Shown here piece by piece: positions 34,854-42,500 of a DNA stretch of 42,500 bases. Each line of letters begins with the position of its first letter. Position 1 is the stretch's first letter. A model generated the notes under the pieces. The model ran no database searches, was not told where the DNA came from, and worked only from the letters and a program-made list of their open reading frames with translations. A program made the translations under genes and the position numbers. Source of the DNA: Chromera velia (Eukaryota; Sar; Chromeraceae); the NCBI GenBank assembly GCA_018398765.1, contig JAHBMJ010001494.1, positions 22,501-65,000 on the forward strand, read 5' to 3'.

Positions 34854-35990
34854 GTGGTGGTGCGGGTTCTCTTCTGGCAGCTGCTTCTCTGCCCCTGCGT
34901 AGTGACGGGCCTACAGAATACACCGAGAGCAATTCAGCTCCATTGTGAGTTTTTGGAAGTCCCCTGTGATAAAGTGACTTGTGCTGATGACGAGATGTGT
35001 CTGACAGACGCAGGGATTCACTCACTTGACAGGCCCTCGACACAAAGATGCAGGTGTCCGAAGAGTGCACTTGTAAAGCTGCACCGCGGTTCGCCGTGCA
35101 TGCAGCGAGCAGGGTGTGAGTTCAATTGCTGTGAGGAGACGGGATTGTGTGGAGGGGGCACATCGACTGCTCATTGCTGTCCGAAAGGGTTCTCTTGTTC
35201 TGGGACTGAAGTGAAGACACGTAACCCATGTTGTCTGAAAACAGACAGCTCTGATACGAACGCTGATTACGCCCTGAAAACCACTCCCCTTCGTTCTCTC
35301 TCGAAGTCCTCTTCCGTCTCCACCCAGGAATGCTGTCCTAAGGGAAGAGGGAAGGATAAGGAGGGGGAGCCGTGCGGCCTCGGCGGCAAGAACTGCAGAG
35401 ATCAGTCAGTCTTCTGGAGAAATACTGCCATCTTTGTGTCTGTCATTTTCGTGTGCACCGGCGTTCTTGTGGTAGTCTGGAGGCTTTGGGATCGCATTGC
35501 AGCTTTCCTCTGTCGTTGTGTCCGTGGCCAGCGAGGCGGCCTGCCTGACAACAGAGGTGTGGCAGGGGAAGGGCACGGAAGTGAGTCTGACAGACCCGGG
35601 GGGAGAGGGCAATCCATATCCGATGTGTCGACAGCTACTGAGTCAGACGTTCGAAAAGAGTATCCGTTGAACTTGAAAGCTGTCGGACAAGAACCACGAT
35701 CCAATGTGTCAGCTCCAGACACCTCTGGGATGTTGGAGGGAGACGCAGTCACTGTGCGTTCAGCCGGTGCAGCGCCACGCTCTGCCTCTTCCTCTTCCTC
35801 TTCCTCTTCCTCCGCAGGTCCTTCCCTGTTGGAGCAAGCAAGCTCCAGCGCGCAGACCTCAAACTTACTTGCCAGGCACCCAAATCCTGAGGGGGGAGAG
35901 GTGGAGGAACGGAGAGAGGGCCAGCCACACACCACTATGACCACTACGAAGAAGGTCACTACGAGCAGCACTACCACCACGGTCCGATGA
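34854..35990 (+). CDS. Cys-rich type I membrane protein with Ser-rich cytoplasmic tail
   Basis: 378 codons are open, ending TGA at 35988-35990. A hydrophobic leader (VRVLFWQLLLCPCVVTGLQ) looks like a signal peptide. An ectodomain with about 25 cysteines follows, including AHCCPKGFSC and QECCPKG, which resemble the CCP cores of granulin-like modules. Then come a transmembrane helix (AIFVSVIFVCTGVLVVVW), Cys/Arg at the membrane edge (CRCVRGQRGG) and a low-complexity tail with a ten-Ser run and a Thr/Lys-rich end. No ATG precedes the leader in frame; codon 1 as given is GTG and an in-frame TGA lies at 34827. A short 5' exon carrying the ATG, or a non-ATG start, is required. The function is unknown; a surface receptor or adhesin is conceivable. 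Confidence 0.65.
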   Translation: MVVRVLFWQLLLCPCVVTGLQNTPRAIQLHCEFLEVPCDKVTCADDEMCLTDAGIHSLDRPSTQRCRCPKSALVKLHRGSPCMQRAGCEFNCCEETGLCGGGTSTAHCCPKGFSCSGTEVKTRNPCCLKTDSSDTNADYALKTTPLRSLSKSSSVSTQECCPKGRGKDKEGEPCGLGGKNCRDQSVFWRNTAIFVSVIFVCTGVLVVVWRLWDRIAAFLCRCVRGQRGGLPDNRGVAGEGHGSESDRPGGRGQSISDVSTATESDVRKEYPLNLKAVGQEPRSNVSAPDTSGMLEGDAVTVRSAGAAPRSASSSSSSSSSAGPSLLEQASSSAQTSNLLARHPNPEGGEVEERREGQPHTTMTTTKKVTTSSTTTTVR

Positions 35991-36520
35991 GAACGTAAAG
36001 ACGAGAGAAGTGAACAAGTGTGAGGGATCAGAAGGAAAGCAGGTCCAAAGTGAATGAGAATTCAGGGCAGAGTGAAGAAGGAAAGAATGAGATAGACAGG
36101 TCGGGAAGCGGGACAATGGATTGCGAAGAAGAAATCGTGAAGAAGAATGACGAAAGAAAGGACAAAAGAGCTTTCAAAGGATGACACATAAGGATCGCGT
36201 TTAAGCTCGTGACAAAAGATGTCGCACGCATCTCTCTTCATGACGCCTCTGCGGTTCGTTTTCTTTTGATTTGCCATGCAATGTTCGCGAGAGAGAAGAC
36301 ATGTGACGAAAAAGTAATCGTGTGTGGAGAGAATACAAAAACCGGGAAGAGGAGGTGAAGCAGCAAAGAGTAGCCAGCGAGTATTCCGACAGTGGTGATC
36401 GTCTCTCGCATTTTGCGATTACAGATGGAAAACCACTTTTCTTTTTCTTTCGTTTTGGACAGAGACTTTTTTTTCTGCTTTCTTCTTTCCTGTTTTCCTT
36501 TTGAAAACAGAAGAAGTCCA

Positions 36521-36521
<1 letters not shown>

Positions 36522-36554
<33 letters not shown>
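36522..36554. repeat. (CA)n microsatellite
   Basis: A pure CA run adjacent to the possible minus-strand exon 36849-36555. Confidence 0.9.
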
Positions 36555-36556
<2 letters not shown>

Positions 36557-36849
36557 TGCTTTTTTCTCCATGTGCCGGGTGGCATTGTGCAACAGATCAA
36601 TTGGTGCTCATGGAGCATCTCCCCCTGTAACCCATAGTTGTCCATCTCTTTTTCCGTTTGCGTGACAAGGCTGTCAACTTGCTGTGAGTGCTCTCGTGTA
36701 GTTTGCACTTGTATGGGTGGGGCGAGAGGAGGCATTGATCGCAGGATGGGGAGGAGGCTGGAGTGTATGAAAAGAGGAGACTCATGAGAAAACTCTGCGT
36801 TCTGCTTCCTCTGCGCGTTGCTGATGACTGCAGAAGGCAGAGACTGCAT
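36555..36849 (-). CDS. Possible exon of an unrecognised protein
   Basis: An open frame starts at the ATG 36847-36849 (MQSLPSAVISNAQRKQNAEF). It contains a helical stretch (TREHSQQVDSLVTQTEKEMD) and runs into a GT microsatellite at 36554 that could serve as an intron donor. Upstream, in another frame, 36950-37150 encodes SDKSFGAKGVDSLIQKVKNA and NYAVSYMHGVV, which also looks coding. I could not join these with a consistent phase, so the gene model is speculative. Confidence 0.22.
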
Positions 36850-37928
36850 GAGAAACAGACGTATTCCATGAGACGCTTCAAGCGAGGTTCACTTGTGAGG
36901 CTGCATTTATGCAGAGACATATTCTCCAGAAGGGAGGTGAGGTGCGTTTTCATGACCGTGTTTGCAGGTAGCCAGCCCAAACATTCAATGAATTGCAAAA
37001 GATTCGCTCGACTGTACTCGAAGAGACGACTCCGTGCATGTAACTGACTGCATAATTGATTTGATGATGCTGGACGGGACCCACTTGCGAATGGGCATTC
37101 TTGACTTTTTGAATGAGAGAATCCACGCCTTTTGCACCGAAGGACTTGTCGGACTCTCAACCTGTAAGCATGGAAGCGTGTGCATGCAGATCAAACGGCA
37201 TGGAACCATTTCTGCATGTATGCTTGTGCATCTTAGAGCTTGAGCGTCAGGCTGAGCGAGTCGGATGGGCTCCCATCTTTCCAGGCAGACGGACTCTTCA
37301 AGCTGTTTTATTCGGTTTTTAATGGTTTTTGTCTCTCAAGTTGTCTCAAGAGGCTTCCATACACTGGCTTCCATAGTTTTGAAACTCTGTCAGCTTTCCC
37401 ACTTCATCGGCTTTTAAATATCAGGTACTGAGTGGATATCACTAGAAAAGGCGTTGATTGATGTAGTAATTGATAAAGTTTAAGTTTTAAACGCTGACGT
37501 ATCACTAATTCATGTATTAGCACTAGTATCAGCATTCCATTGACTCATCACTTCCAGTAACTTCAAAAATCTCAATATTATATATGATTATGTTCAGTTT
37601 ATGTTTTTATCATGATGCGTATTTAAGGCGTTGTATTCTTTAATAATGGATATGGTGATAATTTGATAATATATCGAACACTAATTTATTAGTTCAAACA
37701 TCATTCAAATTTAATTATAAGTTATAAGTTTTTTGCTAGCTTTTTTGGTCAGCATAGCGACCTCCCTGAAGTTAATACAGGGTAGCACTCTTATAATAAC
37801 TGCCAGCGTGCACTTTTTGTCTGTTTCTCAAAGACCCTCCGTGTATGTGCGTGTGTGTGTGCGTGCGCGCGTGTGTGTGAGTGTGTGTCTGTGTGTATGC
37901 ATGCATGGCACAATGTGTGTTCCGTCGA

Positions 37929-40753
37929 TCAATCCGAGGTTTCAAAAAGGTCATCCTCATCCTCATCGTTGTCCGCCCCTCGAACAGGAGCTGCAGCCGC
38001 GTCAGCATCCGCATCGCCAAACAGATCCTCGCCGTCCCCGTCCCCTCCCCCCGCCTCCTCAACCCCCATGTCCGCATCCCTGGTTTGTGCCTGTTGTTCG
38101 ACTTGCTCTTCGTCGTCCTCTCGGAGAAGGTCCTCGTACGCGTCCTGTCCTTCCCTCCCCCCTTCACCACCCGCCGAGAGAGAAGCAGCAGCCGCAGCGG
38201 CCGACGAGCTGGAAGGACCCCCCTCTGGTGCATCATCGTCCTCTTCGTCATCCTCAAAGAAAGCGCTCTTGAGGCGCCCCTTCTTCTTTTTCTTCTTCTC
38301 CTTTTTGTCCTTCTTCTTCTCCTTCTTCCCCGATTCTGCACCTCGCCAACACACAAAGAAGACAGAAAGAAGTGACAAAGTTTGCAAGAGAAGCAGTGCG
38401 ATCCTTGAAATTCTTCGGTTCCCGTTAAACTTTGACAATTAACGAGAAACCCAACGCTTTTTCCTTCCATCGTGTGCAGACATACATGTATACTTCCTTC
38501 CGCATATTAAGACGAGCAAACAAATAGAAAGAAGACACGGACATTCCCTCACAGATAACAAGCACCAGCACAATCCGACCAATGACCCCTCGGACGGAAG
38601 GAGTAAATCTATCAAGACGGACCTGTCTTTCGTTTGTCTTTTGTTTTGCGCTTCTTCCGCTTTCTGCCCTCTCCCTCCTCGTCTCCCCCATCTTCTTCAT
38701 CAGGAGAGCTCTGGTCGTCTGCCGACTCCTCCTCTTCGTCTGACTGAGCAATGACGTCCTCGTTGTCGTCATCGTCAAAGTCCTGCTGGCCCCTCTTCTT
38801 GCGCTTGCCGTCGCGTCCGCGTTTCTTTTGGCCCTTCCGACCAATTTCACCTTCCTGCTCGTCTCCGCTGTGCGCAGCAGCGGGGGGTGGCATCTCGGCG
38901 GCCGAGGGCTGAACTTCGATGTTGCCGGCAATTTTCAGTCTCATATCGTTCAGTTTGAACGCCGCCGTTTCTTCGTCCCTCCTCAGCTTTTCCAGACGCT
39001 GCAAGATCGAAGAGAAAAAGAGGAATTCGACAGAGGCACCGCTGCTGCACAGCTGTTGGATGGATAACAGGCGAGATTTTCTCATCACCTCGCTTCCTTC
39101 TTTGCACTCTGAACATCCAAAAATATGGCTTCCACCCTTTCCTTTCCCTCCATCTGCCCATCCCTTTGTTTCCTCTCTCTTTGTGAAGAGTTGGCAGAGA
39201 GGAAGGTTGCAAGGAAGACAAGAAGCAATCGGCGAGTGTTGAGAAGTGCTAAACGCAACCGAAAGTCTCGAGGGGTTTCTCTGCCTGAAGGACACAACCG
39301 CTAAATGCACTTGCCACCAGAGAGATTAGACATGCAGCTGCACCGATGGCTTTGATGCTTCCTTTGATGATGTTCTCTCTCTCTGCCGACCTTCATCTCC
39401 TCATCCCGCCTGCGCTTCTCCTCTTCCATCCTTTTCTTTCTCTCCTCCTCTTTCGCTCGAACAAGCTCTCGCTCCTGCGCACACACAGAGACAGACAGAG
39501 ATATATAGAGCAGCAGTGCCCATCAGTCGGCACGCACTGACACAGAAAAACAAAAGAGAACAAAGGGAACCGGGGCACAACACAAAGCACACGATCCCCC
39601 GCGTGCACACATAAAGACCTGTTCATGTCTGGAGAGCAAACAACAGGGAGGACACGAAGAAAGCAAACCAAAAGAACACACAGGAGAGGAATGGTTTTCC
39701 GGCCGTCGGTGAGGATTTCTCACTACGTGTCCAAAGGATAAGACTCCAGAACGGATGGACCCCAAAGACCCCCTCAGACCATGAATTCCTGCCTGACCTG
39801 CTCATATTTGAGTTTAAGAGCCGGAGCGAAACCTGCAAAATGAACACGAGGACACAGGCCGCAAAAGAAAAGTGCTTCCAGTTCTACTTCGCGGGAAAAG
39901 GCGAAAGGAGCTGTTTGCGACACAGCCCTAACTTTTACGAAATGGATGGAGGAGATTCTGCTGGATTATTTCCGCCCTTCTTCCGTTGCTTGACGTGTCT
40001 CTATCTTTGTGTCGTTTTGTCTGCGTCTATCGTTTGCCTACTTCGAGTAATGATTGAGACAGAAGAGCGTTCTCAACCTCCAGATAATTTAGTGAACTCT
40101 CGAGTGCACGCACGCCTCCTGCCATCAGTCCCCCTGATGACTCCCCGAGAAGGTGCCTGCGCATCCAGACGTTTCGTTTCCTATTCCCTCTTCTTTTCTT
40201 CTCTTTTCTTTTCTTTTCTTTTCTTCTCTTCTCTTCAACTCTCCATCCGCCCTGCCTGCCTGACTGTCTGACGTTCGATAGATCCCAGCATAAGGGTGCA
40301 CTTCTCGATGAGGCGTGCGGTCACACCAGGGTCGGGGAGTTCTCCCAGGGAGGTCACGTGGTTCCAAGGACCCGAGTCGTGCAGGTCGTACCACACGGAT
40401 CTCTGGCTTACTGCACGTTTATACGTTTTTTTGTTTTTTTTTGCGCTCACAAACAGAGACAGAGACAGAGAGAAGGAGGAAAGAAACCAGAGGATACGTG
40501 AAACCAGGAAAATCGACAGAGATCATGGCAGCGATATATTTTCTGTACCAGGATAAATACAGTCTGGTGGTGGGCTTTAGCTGTTGAATACAGCAAAGGC
40601 GGGAAACGTTCAGGCCGTTCGGTCGCTCTCTGTTTCGTTGTTCTTGCATCCCCTTGAAGTCTCTTCGAATGAAGGGTAAGGCAGGAAGAGTGACGGACAG
40701 ACTCGTGGTGAGGGAGCTGCTGCGAGGGACGCAGCGGTCCGAAAGCACACACA

Positions 40754-40801
<48 letters not shown>

Positions 40802-42500
40802 AAGAGAGTGCAAACAATAGGGACTGACAGAAAACAGACAGACAGAAAACAGACAGACAGGTCCACAAAGGGAGGGGACAGAAAAATCGGCACCGGGGAA
40901 GAGAAAAAATAAAGAATCAAGGAAGTGACATGCAGAGAGAGGGCAAAAAGCAAGGAGACAGCTGGAAAAGGATTCTCAACAAAAAAGACACGAGGAAGAC
41001 ACTCAGAGAGAGTAGGATTGAATTGAAGGAAAGACCAACCAACCAACCAACAAACCAACCAACCAACCTTCAGGAGCCCCGATGCGTCTGAGTTGTTGGG
41101 CTCTTAGTTCTCTTTCCCTTTTGACTTGATGTACGCTTTTGTCTTTGTGTTCTCTGAGCTCTTCCAGAGTGTCCACCAGATTTTGTGTGCGTTCCCTGAT
41201 GCCCTCCCACTCTGCTGGAGACACGAGAAGAATTCCCGTCGAAAAGCTTTTGCCTCCATCCTCGATCAACTTGCCCTGGGCGAGAACGGTTTCCGCCAGA
41301 AGCATCTGCAGCGCTAGTTGCTGCACGCAGATTGTAAAAGGGCAGGAAAGAAAGAGACACTGATGGTGACGAAAGGGGACAGAGCCACGAATACAAACAA
41401 AGAGACGGAGACAGAAAGGTCTGGAGTGGAAGCAAGAGACGCGGAGAAACAAACGAAAGTATATGAAAAAGAAAGGCTATCGCAAGACGGGTACAGAACC
41501 ATCTGTTTAAAAAAACAACCAATGAGAGGGACAAAACATATGTTCAGACCGACGACACAGATCACCAATGACAAAGTGACGCCAGTCTTCCTCAAGTCCT
41601 CTTTGCTACCTCTGCTTTTCTGTATACGGCATTTTCTACTTCCTCTCTTGACGTCATCAGTACGATCGACAACTCATCCACTCACTCTGTGACTCTCTCT
41701 CAACCCTCTATTCACTGCCTGCCTGCCTGCCTCCCTGACCAGATTGTAGAGAAACCGCATGTCCCATGGCCACATGGACAGTCCCTGCTCGAGGATCTCC
41801 ACTGCCTCGGCATGCCGCTGCATCCACACACCCATCCATCCATCCATCAGTTGAAACGGGGGAGGGGAAACAACAGCAGAAAGGTTTTGTGCAGGAGACA
41901 AACGACACCAACAACACAGAGAGACCATTCAGTCATCGACGCAGGCCGCACAGCGAAACTGCCTGCCAGGTGATTTTTTTTTTTTCTCACAAAGCCGCCA
42001 ACCGACGAACGAGTCATTTGTACAACCGTTCAAGACTGCTAGAGACCGATTCATTCACTTCTGTTCGAACCAGCTTGTGCCTCCTGGTTTACATACGGCA
42101 GAAAGGACCAGTCATGAGGTCAAGTGAAAAATTCTGATCTCGCCAGGCAACCAAACAAAGTGAAAACACAACATTCCGCCTTCTTTGGCTTCGGCTGCGA
42201 ACGCCGGTGCCGTTAAACCAGGCTGTCATGTTTCTTTGCTCTGTTTCCCACCCTCGATTCTGTCCTGAGCTTCCCGTTCTTTCACACACCCACCGGAAAT
42301 TTGTCTGTGCTGGACTCGAGGAAGAGAAGACCGAGACTCAGAATTGCCTGACGGTCACGCGGCTTCTTCGCGAGCGCTGCTTCGTAGTAGGCTTTTGCCT
42401 GCACAAGCAAGGAGAAATGGAAGAGGGGATCTGACTCATTTCACTGTATGTCATTTAATGTGTTTTTTTCTTTAACCGATCTCCTCTCAAGCGGCTATCT
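37929..42500 (-). CDS. CTR9: CTR9-like subunit of the Paf1 complex, 3' part (5' part beyond the window)
   Basis: Eight exons on the minus strand: 42398-42294, 41817-41740, 41320-41068, 40410-40273, 39832-39798, 39474-39391, 38998-38623 and 38335-37929 (TGA at 37929-37931). All phases match, giving 491 residues. Order: TPR-type helices (AKAYYEAALAKKPRDRQAIL; RHAEAVEILEQGLSMWPWD; LALQMLLAETVLAQGK), a linker, LIEKCTLMLGSIERFAPALK, a long charged helix (ERELVRAKEEERKKRMEEEK), then Lys-rich and Asp/Glu-rich blocks to the end. This order, TPRs then charged coiled coil then acidic/basic tail, is that of CTR9, the TPR scaffold of the Paf1 transcription-elongation complex in the nucleus. The 5' exons lie beyond 42500. 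The exon at 39832-39798 is only 35 bp. Confidence 0.78.
40746..40799. repeat. CA/GA microsatellite in a CTR9 intron
   Basis: A CA run followed by a GA run in the intron 40411-41067. Confidence 0.95.
41033..41068. repeat. CCAA tetranucleotide array at a CTR9 5' splice site
   Basis: On the minus strand this is GTTGGTTGG..., starting exactly at the donor CCTGAAG|GTTGG that follows exon 41320-41068. Confidence 0.9.

Larger units (their letters stand above)
35991..37928. other. Mostly non-coding stretch with a possible minus-strand gene at 36.5-37.2 kb
   Basis: The flanks are non-coding. 37420-37780 is AT-rich. A (CA)n run lies at 36522-36554 and GT/GC-rich short repeats at 37850-37905, just 3' of CTR9. 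Confidence 0.5.

Overview
The window reads as nuclear DNA of a photosynthetic protist with a complex red-derived plastid. A chromerid alga such as Chromera is my best guess. The evidence is a fucoxanthin-chlorophyll-type light-harvesting protein whose presequence ends in the ASAFVPS cleavage motif, intron-rich GT-AG genes, abundant CA/GA and tetranucleotide microsatellites, and GC-rich genes separated by AT-rich blocks. The species is inferred; no rRNA or organelle gene is present to prove it.

Layout. 1-1.2 kb is a 38-bp minisatellite. 2.0-3.2 kb (minus) holds a two-exon membrane/coiled-coil protein broken by a 10-bp tandem duplication. 4.7-16.2 kb (minus) is one very large multi-exon gene of unknown function, reconstructed exon by exon with matching intron phases except for a stretch near 7.7-9.26 kb. 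16.5-17.0 kb is a tetranucleotide mosaic. A tRNA-like gene lies at 17.9 kb. A glutaredoxin gene (minus) and a light-harvesting gene (plus) are divergent around 20.35-20.85 kb. A pair of 465-bp direct repeats, LTR-like, spans 24.1-26.7 kb. An intronless nitroreductase gene (minus) and an intronless biotin synthase gene (plus) are divergent around 27.76-28.46 kb. 29.9-32.3 kb is AT-rich and apparently empty. A secreted protein gene (minus) whose intron holds a 500-bp CA array faces a Cys-rich single-pass membrane protein gene (plus) around 34.2-34.85 kb. From 37.9 kb to the right edge (minus) runs the 3' part of a CTR9 (Paf1 complex) gene.

The genes do not form an operon-like unit. The glutaredoxin/LHC and nitroreductase/biotin synthase pairs each share an upstream region and could be co-regulated. 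The most unusual feature is how often introns here begin with GTCAG inside GTCA-type tetranucleotide repeats, or end in CA/GT-repeat tracts just before the acceptor. Splicing signals and microsatellites appear physically intertwined.
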